In this document: positions 12,225-24,465 of the stretch, piece by piece
Layout of the letters: every line of letters begins with the position of its first letter
Position numbering within the stretch: the stretch's first letter is position 1
Origin: Malaya genurostris
Taxonomy: Eukaryota > Arthropoda > Insecta > Diptera > Culicidae
Length of the DNA: 64,000 bases
NCBI RefSeq assembly: GCF_030247185.1
Contig: NC_080571.1
Span: forward strand, 6,135,001-6,199,000
Reading direction: 5' to 3'
Position numbers and translations under genes: made by a program
The notes under the pieces: generated by a model
What the model was told of the DNA's origin: nothing
The model's input: only the letters and a program-made list of their open reading frames with translations
Databases searched by the model: none

Positions 12225-13095
12225 ACATTTGCTTGGCGGTTTATCAGATGTGCCAGTTAATTGTGTGAGATTATTCGAATGCAATAATAATTTGAATGAA
12301 AATACATTTTGAAGTAATAAGTTCAAGATACTTTGTTCAAAGTTGATCGTATGCTTGGCATTTGTTCCATCTTTCCTCCAACTCACGAATACTACGTCGA
12401 ATGAACGGTTAATCTTTTGAAGCCATTTTTCCACATCCTCATAACTAGCGAAATGTTAGACGAAAGGGGCTAAGTCTGGAAAGTATGGTGTGTAGGGCAT
12501 AAGCTTGCACCTGAGCTCAGAACTGATGTTTTTGATGCTTTTCTCATGCACTGTGGAGCACTTTGATCGTTTTTCTGGATTCAATTTCATCACTTGCTGT
12601 CGGTGGCGATTAGTTTTTCCAGTATCCTCTGGTTTGAAAATTACACAAGACACATCTTTGGTCACACAAATGCACAGCATCGCTTTCTATTCGAAGCGAT
12701 TAGGTTTTCCAGTTGGTGTTGATAGTTGGTCTAAGTCGACCCATGATTTTCTCCGTTTGAGATTCTTAAAATAAATTCAACTCCATGATTTGTAACGATC
12801 CAAAGCAGAAAACCCTTTGTTTGATTTCGAGAAAGCAACATTTTCTCACCTTTTGAGTCTTTGCCATGATGAATTAACGTTTAATCTTTCCGCCATTTGT
12901 TTTTGACTTTGGTTGTTGTATTCGTTGACCAACCTTGCAATTCGACATTTTCATATTCGTTGAGCGTTATTTGTCTTTTACACTGAAACCCCCATTTTTA
13001 AATCGTTCAAACCAACATTCAACCAAGTCGTGACCGAAAGAGCATGTGCCTAGTAACTTCTCGCAAATGCTCTTTACTTGGTAGGATCTCGACAT
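12225..13095 (-). pseudogene. Mariner transposase fossil (Mos1-like)
   Basis: From 13,093 downwards on the reverse strand a clean N-terminus reads MSRSYQVKSICEKLLGT..., then WFERFKNGGFSVKDK and a stop. After a scrambled part, the catalytic core resumes near 12,760 with IYFKNLKRRKSWVDLDQ and NRFE, then MLCICVTKDVSCVIFKPED (12,680), PYFPDLAP with the third-aspartate block near 12,470, and SYEDVEKWL near 12,440. The order and wording match mariner transposases of the Mos1 type. The second-aspartate block is not readable and there are at least five stops or shifts. No TIR was found and a SINE abuts the 3' side. Dead element. Confidence 0.75.
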
Positions 13096-14350
13096 GTTCA
13101 CATCATTAAATGTATATGACACTAACTGGCAATTGTCAAAACATCAATGGCTTTTGGAGCGTGATGTTACAGCGAAAAAAAAATATGACGTAAAAGTTTC
13201 GACGATAAAGTAATCCCTGATTGCAGAGGCATCTCTTGAAAAAATCTTGTATTGCACTGCTAAGTTGAAGGTTGCAGTTCGATGCACTGATAGGTGGAAA
13301 AGGAAAACAATATTTGACGTAACATTGTGACACTGTTACAGGGATGCGAGCGTACCGATTCCGAAGCCCTTCTACCTGCAGTGTTACAAGATGTTTGTCG
13401 CGTCTTCAATTATACAGCGACAAGCATGCGGTTGGCGCGGTTTTCACTGGGTTATCATCACCGCACCGCACCGCCGACTAGACCCGGACCGAACTCACTC
13501 GGAATGAATCGACGATGCTTGGTTGCAGCTGGGAGTCTAATATGCAAATTTGTTTCACTGCCGGCAGCTGTTTGTCTGTGAAACCCGGGTGGGTGGTGAT
13601 GTTTACACCGCCAAGCATGATTAGCGATAGGTGGTATACACTTGATTAAACTATTATACTGCTTTGTTATTTCAGTTTCATTGCGTTTGAAGGGTTAATT
13701 ACGTTAACAATTGAATGTCAGTAACGTGCTGGCATGCTGATTTGGCTCGAATTCTATTGAATTTTACGCATGGATTGATGAGTAAACCACTTTTGATATT
13801 GTCTCTGTGGGCTCGCTGAACCGCATAACGAGCGATTTTTAATCTCCTTTTATGGGACGGTAAACGACTGGTCGGTTCAAAAACACTCGGGACTATTAGG
13901 CCTTTCAAGTTTCAACCTGGGTGTAACCACCTGTGTGACGGGACGGAAAACCACAACGTCTAATACTGCACGGGCTCTGTCTGCTGTATGACGGGCGGAG
14001 AACCAGATACCAGACCATCAAACGCTCTGGGAACGTCAATTCTGATAATTTAGATGCATAGGTTTTGTGAGTGCTGCGACGGCTCGTTTCACTCTTTGCA
14101 ATGGCTTCGCTACTGGATAGTATCATCCATTTCCAGCTAAAGTCGCTGCAGCCACCCATCGGGGGATCACTCGATACGGATCATTTAAAGGCTTTGTTTT
14201 TCCTTTCTGGTGAGCAAATGCGTGCCGGGTTGAGCATTGGATAAGACCGCACCGTTCTCTCGGGATGTTGTGGGGGAGGGTGTGGGGTTGCACGTTTGTT
14301 GCACTGTCGAAGTGCTAGATCGAGGTAGGACATTTTCTGTTCGAAACTGT
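13096..14350. other. GC-richer single-copy-looking island, no gene recognised
   Basis: From about 13,330 to 14,350 the composition is richer in GC than the flanks and no segment recurs elsewhere in the window. It contains a POU/octamer word (atgcaaat, near 13,541), E-boxes cagctg (near 13,527 and 13,565) and several GATA words. The frames at 13327-13581 and the reverse frame at 13905-14159 lack recognisable domains. Regulatory or intronic sequence is possible; nothing proves it. Confidence 0.35.
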
Positions 14351-14902
14351 TAGTTAACTCGAGAGAGTGTTATTTCCGTGTGTTATTTTGTTTTTCTTTG
14401 TTCATATTATAGAGTTTTGTTATTGTAGTCTGTCGCCAGCAATATTATTCGATCTCATTCGAGAGTGTCGGAAGCTAAATGAAAGTCTGTTCATTGGGAT
14501 GTGGCTTGATTTGAACGCTTCTCAGTTATTAGATTAAACTTACTGTGCTTAATTCAAGTTCAGGGCATCTGAGTTTTGGATATACCTCATTTAGCACGCG
14601 AAGAATCTTCTGAGCAAAGTAGCAAGTAGTGCAATGAAGTTTTTTCCTTTTTAAAGTGTTATTTTTGAATTCAAGACTACAGATTTCTTGAACTTGAACT
14701 ACTCGTTCTTTCGATGTAACTTTTCATTTCACAGAAAGGGTACTACTTAGTTGAGAATATCTTCTGTTATACTAAACGTAATTATGCAATCAGTAATGTG
14801 AACAGTAGATTATATTTCCTTATTAATAATAATTGCTTTTAAATTTTAATACTTATATTTGATAGAAATGGCCATAAAAAGCTTCTTGAAATTTTCAGGG
14901 AA
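14351..14902. other. Unassigned AT-rich stretch
   Basis: I see no gene, repeat or RNA motif in it. Confidence 0.4.
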
Positions 14903-14910
14903 TGAAAAAC

Positions 14911-15759
14911 CAGGTACGACCAGAAGGGGGGGTTATTGAGAGGCCCTGGCTCCTCCCGAAATCCGAAACAGAAAAAAAAAGTTTGATACGAAGCGAATAG
15001 TGTCAAAACTAAATAAAATGGAGGTTTAATCCGGGGAGAAATAAACAGCAAGACACTAAATTGTACTGGATGACTAGAAGGAGAAGATGCGCGAGCTTAC
15101 CATGGTTGGACAAGATTTTGCAGATGAGCAAGATATCCTGCCGCTGGATATCGCACATACTTATTTAGGACTAAAAAAACGAACGCAAGTGCAATTCGAG
15201 TACATGTTTGGCTAGATCCATTATTATTCGCCAGATGATAAAATGATTTACTTGACAATGAACTGAAGTCGTTCTTCGAAGCGGCACTACTTACGGTATA
15301 GAATTTTAGACCGCTACTTCCGGAACCTGATTCCGAAACCTGTATAGCTAAAGTAAGTTTGTATGACCATCAACTAATATGACCCAAAAATTTAGAAGAT
15401 GTTTTCCGTTCTCCCCGAATAGAAGTAAGGGAGCTATCTCTGACTCCTTCTTAAAATCTATCACAAGTCTTGTGGATTTTTGTGCTTTATAAATGGACAC
15501 TTAGAAGGTCTTAAACATGTGCGATTGAAATGGCATGAAAGTAAAAGTTAAAAAATGTAATACAATAACCTTCTCTCGGTCACAGTCACAAATTTTATTT
15601 CAATACGTAATAATGATAGCTCCAGTGGAAAAGTTTAAAGTGTCTGTTAAAAACCGCCGGTAAAAGGCGCACCAAAAATTATTTACATGAGCAATCTTCA
15701 GTAACTATATTTTTGTATCTGACGGCCCCTCCCCAAACGAAATCCTGGGTACGGGCCTG
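14911..15759. mobile_element. hAT-like non-autonomous element with 8-bp target duplication
   Basis: The left end is CAGGTACGACCAGAAGGGGG and the right end CTGGGTACGGGCCTG, which are imperfect inverted repeats of the form CAGGnnCGTACCCAG. They are flanked by the same 8 bases, tgaaaaac, at 14903-14910 and 15760-15767. Eight-base duplication is the hallmark of hAT elements. There is no readable transposase. The last 150 bp (ccagtggaaaa.tttaaagtgt ... aagcaatcttcagtaa) are shared with the shorter relative at 46,419-46,679. Confidence 0.8.
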
Positions 15760-15767
15760 TGAAAAAC

Positions 15768-16980
15768 TACTAATGAGTTATGACCTACAACATTTGTTTA
15801 GTTCAGTTTCGTTACCCATCCCCTTTTAATTCTATCCATTAAATTCTGTACAACCAATTTTGTCGTCTTTCAACTGTTTATGCAAATTTCAACTGTTTAT
15901 GTTCTTTCAACTGTTTATGCAAATTTTCTTTTCACCACAGCTTTGTTTCAATAGTTTTAGGATGTTTGGCTGGATATCACACCAACACGCTTCGAGCGCA
16001 ATGATTTCACCACATTTACAAAACTCTTGCTAGATCAGGTAATTCTTTGCCAATTTCGATAATATCCGGAACACAGAAATTAAACTTCGTAACGAACGAA
16101 GTTGACGGAGGTCAGCCATCACGATGCAACCCAATTTGGTGTGCAACTAATTATAAAAAATTCCGGGTGTCGGTTTTGGTAGTGATGTTTGAATTTTTAT
16201 CTCGATTTGGGACTTTTTGCACTTTGTAAACATGAGACCCAGCACGCTTCATGGTTTTCACACAGAATTGACTGACACCTTGGATTATTTAGCAATACTT
16301 TGAATTAACATGCTCGGACGGTTCTTGAACTGTTGCACCAGTTTTTGGGTCATTTGACAGTTCATTAGAGATATTTTACGACCCCTCTCTTTCATTTTTT
16401 CTCTGTGCTTTTAGATGATTCTGCTTCATTTCATTATATGGCTAGAAAGTTATACAAGATTTTTGGTGTGTCATTTTGCTTCGAATACGCTCTTTAGGAT
16501 CATTGGGCATTATCAATTTCGTTACACGTCATCAAAATTTCGTTTCTCGTATTTGTGTACTTGTCGTACAATGGATTTTATGTAGCGAGACATATATCAG
16601 TCTTGCTGTACAACTTGACGGATATACAAAATAAGCCGTCGGTCGTAGTTGGACCATTTCTTCTTATGCGATTTATGGAATTTGGGTGTTATTTGTGCAT
16701 TTTTCGCGTGCAATTATGAACATCGATATTCAGTAGCAGAGCTTTCGTTTTCGTATACCGAAGCAAATCAACAAATCAGCACTTTTATGGGTGAAAGAAT
16801 CTATCCCAAAGAACTGTTTTCAATGTTACTACATTACAACATTACAACAATAATCCAGAAAGTTTCTCCGCTTTGTATTTTTGGTCTCGCACGGAGAACA
16901 CAATAAAATTTCAATACTGCAGTTTGAACAAATCTCCAATCCGGTATTAAAACTTGCTACATAGAGATGAAAATATAGGA
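15768..16980. other. Unassigned non-coding stretch
   Basis: There is a small local repeat, 'caactgtttatg' three times at 15,865-15,920. The frames at 16047-16229 and 16649-16906 have no family signature. Confidence 0.4.
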
Positions 16981-16983
16981 GCG

Positions 16984-17195
16984 GGTCATTTCGCCGAAAT
17001 TCGTTTCGCCGAATGCCATTTCGCCGAATGCCATTTCGCCGAAAGCCGTTTCGCCGAATGCCATTTCGCCGAAAGTCGTTTCACCGAAAGTCGATTCGCC
17101 GAAAGGGTCTTTTCGTCGAAAGGGTCATTTCGCCGAAAGAGTCATTTCGCCGAAAGAGTCATTTTACCGAAAGGGTCATTTCGCTAAAAGGGTCA
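16984..17195 (+). repeat. Tandem array of a 15-bp unit (ttcgccgaaagtcat type)
   Basis: About 13 copies of a 15-base unit, 'tttcgccgaa' plus five variable bases, run head to tail; the later copies switch to 'cgaaagggtcattt'. Translation gives a five-residue repeat (FAECH/FAESR), a by-product and not a protein. The array faces inverted copies at 17,505-17,572 and 19,412-19,478, so it may be one end of a larger foldback element. Confidence 0.8.
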
Positions 17196-17504
17196 TGTAT
17201 GTTATGTCTCCTGTAAAATTCATGTGGCGTAGTCATATAACCGAAGCCAAGATGGCTCGGCGACACAAAGCCAGCTGAGTCGGCAGTTAGGTTTGTATGC
17301 AAGAGGCCGTCGGAAGCGGCGTAACCGCCTAGTTTGCTAGGTCTACTCAAAGCTAGGTTTATTTGCCTTAGTTAGCACATGAACCAAAATGATGTGGCGT
17401 TCTGAGGTTCATGAATCAATCTTTATTCAAGAGTACAAGAATCAACCTTTATTCAAGAAGTACAATTGCAGGTAAAAAAACGGGCGTGAACGCTATCAAT
17501 TTTC

Positions 17505-17572
17505 AATTCGGTGAAATGGCTTTCGGTGAAACGGCTTTCAGCGAAACGGCTTTCGGCGAAATGGCCCTGATC
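17505..17572 (-). repeat. Inverted counterpart of the 15-bp array
   Basis: Four units of 'ttcggcgaaatggc' type (ggtgaaatggctttcgg...) read in the orientation opposite to 16,984-17,195. The flanking 'aaaaacgggcgtgaa' (17,473) reappears inverted as 'ctcacgcccgtttt' at 18,133. Confidence 0.7.
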
Positions 17573-18336
17573 AAAAAATATCGACACAATCAGCATTGTG
17601 TGAGAAATCCATCGCAGGCAGAATTTAACAACTTTTCGGGATTTTATTTTTCCGACTAAATAATAAACTACCTTTTCCTTTATTTTCTGACATATCAGAG
17701 ATTCAAATTATGCATTGACGACATACCTCAGTTCGACTCCTTCAGTAGAAAGTGAAAGTTTAGTTGCGAGAAGCCTTCCTAAATTATCTTTGACCTAAAT
17801 TATCTTTGACCACGTCTCACCTTTCCGTACTTTATCCTCACATCCTTGCTCTTACTTGAGTAATATGGCTCTATAATTTTCATATTCTTTCTGCTCTTAT
17901 AATCTCTAGTTAGTTTGATATTGTTGGAAAAAAAATTCTGAAAAGTATACCATCGCAAATTTTGTCGAAATCGAAAAATGTATGTGTGTGTGTAAAACTT
18001 TCAAAAACATACTTTTCTCAGAGATGGCTGGGACAATTTAAAAAGCCTAGATTTAAATGGAAGCTCTTGGGTCAGGGTCTTTTCTTGGAAAGCCATCTGT
18101 ACCGAAAACGGTTTCGCTGAAAGATGATATAACTCACGCCCGTTTTGTTGACCTACGACAGAAAGACGACTCTTTTGAATTTGTTTTAGATTCATGATTC
18201 TCAGAACGGAATTGCCAAGAGAACTTGTTGACTCTATTAGCCACTAAGCATAAAAACATTTACTTTGGTTCATCTAACAGGCGAATGTTTGCGGTATTTT
18301 CCGTTAACTGAGTGCAAATGAAAATCCTGTTTTTAT

Positions 18337-19365
18337 CCTCTTAGTGGTGTAATGATGTCTTTCTCATATTAATCATACCATGATATATAATATTGTGGTA
18401 TTCATCAACAGAATTATCTTCGATTCTTGGAAGAATAACCAGAATCGCTGTTTTTGGCCGTCTACTGATGATGACTACCGATTAAAGTAGATTTGAGGCC
18501 GATTTAGAAATTTTGTTACGTGTTTTGTTTGGCTCTCTAGGTATAAAGTATAAAATTTTTAACACACTGTACCCTATAATTCCGAAACCGGCAGTAGGAT
18601 CCTGATGAAATTCTGGAAATTCGTATGGGACCACAAAACCTTTCGTTTGAATTCAAGTTAGTCAATATCTGTCGCCGAGGAATAGGAATAAGATCCACTT
18701 GGGAAAATATTACCACTATTTTTGGTGTCTCCGGAGTCGAAAACCGGGGACCAGGATAGCCGAAATCAGTTTATTTGGCCGTCTTCTGATAATGATAATG
18801 ATAATGATAATGATTCCGTTCGATAATAGTTTTGAGGCCAATTTAGAAATTAGAAGTGTTTTGTTACGCCCCCTTAAGTGCTGGAGTACAATTTAGACCA
18901 TTTACCTGAATCTAAGTTTGTGAAAATCGGTCACGCAATCTCTGAGAAAAGTGAGTAATTTGAAGTTGGTATTTTTCCACTAAAAACCCTGTAATTCCAA
19001 TACCGGAACTTGGATCCAGATTAAATTTAGAGACCATTAATTTGAAATTTGTTTGACAATTTTACTCCTTAACTCCGGAATCGGAAATCAGATTCAAACA
19101 AAATTCAGGAATTTTGTATGGGACCACAAGACTTTTCATTTGAATCTAAGTTTGTGAAAATCGGTCAAGCCATCTCCGAGAAAAGTTAGTGCAAAAACAC
19201 GTTACATACATATACATATATACACACACACATACACACATACAAACATTTTGCGTTCTCGACGAACTGAGTCGAATGGTATATGACACTTGGTCCTCCA
19301 AGACTCGGTTCAAAAGTCGGTTTTTCACAGTGATTGCATAACCTTTCAATATGAGAAAGGCAAAA
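18337..19365 (-). repeat. Dispersed repeat family A, complete copy, reversed
   Basis: It opens with 'cctcttagtggtgtaatgatg' and 'tttctcatatt', and closes with 'gattgcataacctttcaatatgagaaagg'. The internal blocks are the reverse of those at 9.76 kb. It contains a (gataat)4 stretch at 18,787-18,813 and a CA/TA microsatellite at 19,205-19,245. Non-coding. Confidence 0.75.
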
Positions 19366-19411
19366 ATAGCTAATGCGACTTCGCTACATTAGTTTTGGCT
19401 TGGGTGCTGGC

Positions 19412-19478
19412 CGAAATGACCCATGTCGGCGAAATGACTCATTCGGCGAAATGATTCATTCGGCGAAATGACCCACCC
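19412..19478 (-). repeat. Second inverted array of the cgaaatgac unit
   Basis: Four units of 'ttcggcgaaatgayyca' end in 'gaaatgaccc', the mirror image of 'gggtcatttcgccgaa' at 16,984. Together they could mark the two ends of a 2.5 kb foldback that has swallowed a family A copy. Confidence 0.65.
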
Positions 19479-19489
19479 CCATGCTCTTG

Positions 19490-20440
19490 TATTGTCATAT
19501 GAAATTCCTAAATTTTATCCGGTTCTGGAATTAAAGTGGGGACTAGTGGCATACTTTTCTAGGAGGTAGTCATACTTAGTAACAAATTAAAGAGCTTAAG
19601 ATTCCATATAAAATCTTTGAATTTAATAGTTGCACTATTTATGTACCATTTAGTGCAACTATTGAATATATTCCGCTAACAGCTCCAGATAAAAAAAACT
19701 TGAATTTAATCCACCTTCGACTCCCGGTTCCGGAGTGACAGGTGATAAGTGCAATACATTCAGTTTCAGCGGTGTATGCACTTCGATTCAAACAAAAGAT
19801 GTTATGATCTCATGAACTACTACGAAATTATATTCGGATCAGACTTCCTGTTTCGGAGGTGAAAAATGTTTCAAAATTTCAGCCGTCATCTAAGTGACGA
19901 AATAAAGAATGTAAAAACTGTGCTAAAATCTATTCCAATACAAAGGGCTTGTTACATGATAAAAAAAAAACGAACGCTTTGGAAATACCGGTCACATGAA
20001 ATTTTCGAAATCGAAGAATCGTTTTGGATGCCAGATGTCTGTTTTTTCAAATAGACTTTTTGGAACTTTAATTTTTAGATTTCCGAAATCGAACAAAAAT
20101 TTTTGGAAGCCAAATATCTGAGATAACATGATACGTTGATATTTGGTGTTATCGCGAAACCAATTTTTTTTTAAATTTCAACAAACACACAAACACACTC
20201 TTGCGGTCACAGCGAATCGACGTGGAGACAGTTTGCTTTATTCCTTGTTAAATAATAAATATTGTTAAGAGTCGAAGAACTTCAACGATTCTTTCCGTTT
20301 TACGAATGAATCGGATTCAAAAATGCTTTTTTCATTTTACATTATTTAAATTACAGCGAGAGTGCTGCAAAAAGAAACTTAGTAAATTCAAAAGATAAAC
20401 ATTTTGCTCTAAAACAATATTGTACATTAAAGGGATAAGT
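19490..20440. other. Degenerate family A and palindrome fragments
   Basis: Family A-like 'cggttccggagtgacaggtgataag' lies near 19,730, and one half of the 23.8-kb-type palindrome ('gatatttggtgttatcgcgaaacc') near 20,130. Otherwise unassigned. Confidence 0.4.
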
Positions 20441-20446
20441 AGGCTT

Positions 20447-20508
20447 TCAGTCGATATAATGGAATTCGCCTCGCTCCAATTTTTCCAACAACAACAATGA
20501 AGGTGAGC
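20447..20508 (+). promoter_or_regulatory. Possible promoter and tiny first coding exon (ATGAAG then donor)
   Basis: An arthropod-type initiator (tcagtc, A+1 at 20,449) is followed 48 bases later by caacaATGAAG at 20,497. The next bases are gtgagc, a strong splice donor at 20,503. Insect genes for secreted or cuticular proteins often have a first coding exon of only a few codons, so this fits a real 5' end. I see no matching second exon, and the TATA position holds only a weak match. Reading through the donor gives 101 codons with no known domain. Speculative. Confidence 0.25.
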
Positions 20509-23500
20509 GGAATATCCGACTCACGAAAGCAGGTCACAGAAGCTCAGGTTGTTATATGTGACCGTGTGCCGATCTTGAACAATCAGCCAACCGCATCTCA
20601 AGCCCAGCAGATGATTCAAAGCAAACATTCCGACCTGCTGCGACATTTCCGCACTCTGGGGCACCAACTCTCGAAAATAAATCCCTACGGACCGAGCAAC
20701 TGTGCCGTCCGGAAAGTGCCCTCTCCGGCCTGGGTAGACCCGGCTGTGTGTTTGTTGGCCGTGCAGAAACATATGTATGTGCGGGGTGACGGTGGGAAAT
20801 GAATCTCGTTGCCGGTTGTTTATTTTCCCATGACGACCGGAAAATAGGATTTTTCTGATGATGTTCCGGATCAGCTACGTTCTAGGTTGGTTGCGTAGGT
20901 GGACGGGTTTTCGTGTGTTGATAAACTCTTTGCTGGAAGTTTTACTGATTTAGATGCATTTATTCATAAATCATCTGGTTTTTGCGCTCTTTGGTCTAGG
21001 GTTGATGAACGTGTCCAATGTCGATTGAATTATTTTCGCGCCTTTCATTTGATGTACTTAAACATAACTTCGCTAGCAGTTTCATGGAAATTTATTTTAA
21101 AATCTTAAACCTGCTCAAAAAATCATATCATGTTGTTATTATTCCGAATTGAAAAACTTCATAAAGTCATAAATAAAATTGTTCGAACGATTAATTGCAT
21201 TCCATTTGGATCAAGAATAAACGTGAAACTCGAGAAATAAGGTTTTCTATATAATAGAAAAATATAAGTGTTAATTCCTACTTCAAATTATCCTAAATGA
21301 CACTAACGATGCACGCCTGGTTTCGTTCTTTACGAAAGTGTAGAAGCATTTCTGCAAATCGGATTTGAAAGCAATTGGTAGCAGTTAAGTTCCATGCCAC
21401 GAAAGAAAAGATTTTGAACATTATCTTAATTTGTGCAATGCTCATCGTCCGCGGTCGTGGGAGGGATGTTGTGTTTCGCTTTCATTGGAATTTGTATAAC
21501 CAAAAGATCTAATTTATATTTCACCGTTGGCTTAGTATCTGATACAATTCTCGACAATGAGCAGTGAGATTTTGGGGTGGTTCTGGAATAGTTTGATCAA
21601 CAAATAAGGGACTGGTAATTCCAGCTGTCCGGTCTGCTTAGTTAGAAGATTTTAAAATTTCGTACAGATTCGACAAATGCATCTACGAAAATAAGCCAAA
21701 AAAAAAACAAGTCCCCTCATCAAACGTACTACCGGCGATTCGTTTTACTTTGATGTTGGGTAGAAATGATTCTCATTCTAATGAATAGTCCAAATAATAA
21801 GCCACCCTCGTCGAATCGTCCCCGAAAAGCTGATTTGTGCCAGCGACTGAACGAGCAGCGAGTAAAAACAGATACCCATAGAAACGTGATGATCAGCTAG
21901 GGAAGACAAAATCCCGCCACCTTTGCATAGAAACCCCACAAAAACGCCAATTCCAATTAGGAGTTCATCTCAGGCGGTAAATTAATTGTATTAGCTGTTT
22001 ACTAGAGTTACCATTTGGCGCCACCCGCCGCCATGTCGCATTCGTAGACAGAGCAACAACCTGGGGCGTCATCTTACTCCGGTTCAAAGGCAGTGTTCTC
22101 GTGTATAACCCAAGTCAAGGCCGTGTAGGATTCCCTTGCGCTCCCGCAATCGCAGGCAATGTTTAGAAAACCTGTACCGATTTTGCAGGGTTCGGGTTTC
22201 TTTATCATTTAATTGGGATCAGCTGGCCTCGTTTTCGCTCGGGAACATCACCCACTCTCGTGTTAAGAGGAGCTGCAGAGAGATTGGAAAACTATCCTGT
22301 TGGTTAATGGAAATTGGAAAGGAAATTAAACGGATTCCGGAAGGGAGACCGATTTATCTGCTTCGAGAAGATTTTATGTAGGATGGTGTTATTTTCAAAG
22401 CATGTACAGAATAAAGCGGGCTGTTTTTGAGTAAGCCACTTTGAACTAGGTCCTCATCCAGGCTGCTTCCGAGAGGCGTGCTAATGCTTCGAACTAAAGT
22501 GCAAAATAATCAAGTGACTATTAAAACTCGAACTCTTAATCCTACCTCTTTTTTATCTCGATCAAAACATGTAATCTTTGCAAACCTTTTATCGAGATGA
22601 TGCTAATTTTTTTTTCATAACTTTTTGGGTCATGAAATACCGAAACACCAAACTTGCAAAACCATCAAATTCCGCACATGAAACAATCTACCTGTCAGAT
22701 CCGGTCTGCATCGTTTTATGAAAAGTCCATAGAAGGGCAAATTTTACGGTAATTGATAATTTAAAAGGAATAAAAATTAACTCTATCCTCGTACCCGATC
22801 TTGCGTCTTGGCATTTATTCGCGCCTTCTTCCACCGGTTGGTAGACGATGCTGCCGCTGCTATTGTGTGAAAGTCCCTGAAGCTGAATGGAACGGCACTG
22901 GGCTGCACCGCCCACAACACTGACTCTGTGCAACAAAGAACAACATCCGAGCACTGATACCGAACCCGAGCCGAATAAGCCAACCGTATACCCGTTCGGT
23001 TGTAGACTTACCTTTTTTTTATGCTACTGGTTCAGCAGCATGGGATTCTTGCTCTATGGACATTAATATTCATTCGGAAGTATTATTTTTCAAACGTAAA
23101 GCGGTTATGCTGCTGCTGCCTCCACGGAGCTCCGTTTGATTCTCGCAGAATCTAGAGTAAAGTGGAATCCCATTGATACCCTTGCATTTATTGTTGTTGT
23201 TGTTTTTGGTTGTTTTCGTTGATTGTTGGATTTGCTGCTTAAAGTTTTTGACAGATTCGGGTTTATTCTAGTTGTTGAAATTAAATACCAAGGATGTTCA
23301 GTTCTTATACGTATACAATAGATGTTAGAATTCCGAATTGGTTTGAATAAAGGATCTGTCGTTTGAAAATATTCTGGTTCTCGCAATTACGGAATTCATT
23401 GTTGTGTTGTTAGTACAATTCTGGAGTTCTAGATATCAAATATTTCTGAAACTAATGTAAAATATTGTAAAAATGCTCAAAGATGCTACGCCATTCTTAT

Positions 23501-23515
23501 ACCATTGAAAAAAAA
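20509..23515. other. No transposon recognised; GC-richer patches; no gene supported
   Basis: This 3 kb has little visible repeat content. GC-richer patches lie at 20,520-20,880, 21,430-21,500, 21,820-22,120 and 22,780-23,000. Overlapping frames on both strands have no recognisable domain. If the window is intronic or upstream of a gene, these patches are the best candidates for conserved non-coding sequence. Confidence 0.35.
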
Positions 23516-23804
23516 ACCCTTCTTAATCCACCTAGTGGTGTGATAATGCCTTTCTCTTCTTTCATAACAGTCTCATGAAAATATGTTTCATACTTTTATT
23601 AAATAATTTTGGATACTAATTTTGACACCAATTGATTCAGATTGATTCGAGTAGTTCACAAAAGCATGCTTCAGTGTTTATGTCACACAGTCAGCATCAT
23701 TTTTCCAAACTAGTGCTTGACATTTGCGTTGCCTATTTGTATGAGAACAGTGATGCTAATCTAAAAAAAGCCTTCTTTGTCCACTTAGTGAAATTTTCAT
23801 ATAT

Positions 23805-24119
23805 CTTGAAAAATCACCATAGGGGGGAGTACATGAAATATTCGAAATCGAAAAAAAATTTTTGATGCCAAAAGGCTTAGAATTGCATGAAACGTCGAGA
23901 TTTAGTGTCATCTCGAAAAAAATTTTTTTTTGAAAAAGTCGACTTTTTGGGACTTATAAAGTTGATTTTTTAAGTCCCAGAAAGTCGATTTTTTCAAAAA
24001 ATTTTTTTTTTGAGATGACACTAAATTTCGAAGTTTCATGCAGTTTTATGAGTTTCGGCATCAAAAAAAATTTCGATTTTGGAAATGTCATGTACTCCCC
24101 CCTATGGTGCTTTTTCAAG
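23805..24119. repeat. 315-bp palindrome inside the family B repeat
   Basis: 'cttgaaaaatcaccatagg' at 23,805 is mirrored by 'cctatggtgctttttcaag' ending at 24,119. The inner halves match too: gagtacatga/tcatgtactc, gatttagtgtcatctcg/gagatgacactaaattt, gactttttgggact/agtcccagaaagtc. The centre is near 23,962. Degenerate versions are at 10.7 and 47.7 kb. Confidence 0.85.
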
Positions 24120-24269
24120 GTCGAAAATTGTCAAACCTTTACCACCGGGCAGCACCCCTTACGCATGTCCGATTTAGGTCAAATTTTGCATGAAGGCTTT
24201 TTTCGAGGTGCTTAAACTTTTGAGCACTAGAACTTAACGAAAATAGAGGTGATCCTAAAATTTTGGCAC

Positions 24270-24448
<179 letters not shown>

Positions 24449-24465
24449 AGCGGTAAAAATCAATG

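Noticed and set aside
12075..12312. Opposite frames of 93 and 119 codons
   Set aside because: They cross the boundary of a SINE and a mariner fossil; only the mariner part has meaning.
16954..17187. Frame with a FAECH/FAESR five-residue repeat
   Set aside because: Direct consequence of a 15-bp tandem array whose units are a multiple of three; a second frame is also open and no start or splice context exists.
16984..17195. CRISPR-like array
   Set aside because: Units are contiguous without unique spacers, and the DNA is from a eukaryote.
20497..20802. 101-codon gene starting at ATGAAG
   Set aside because: The reverse strand is open as well, no domain is visible, and a strong donor lies right after the second codon; only the start region is kept as a weak candidate exon.
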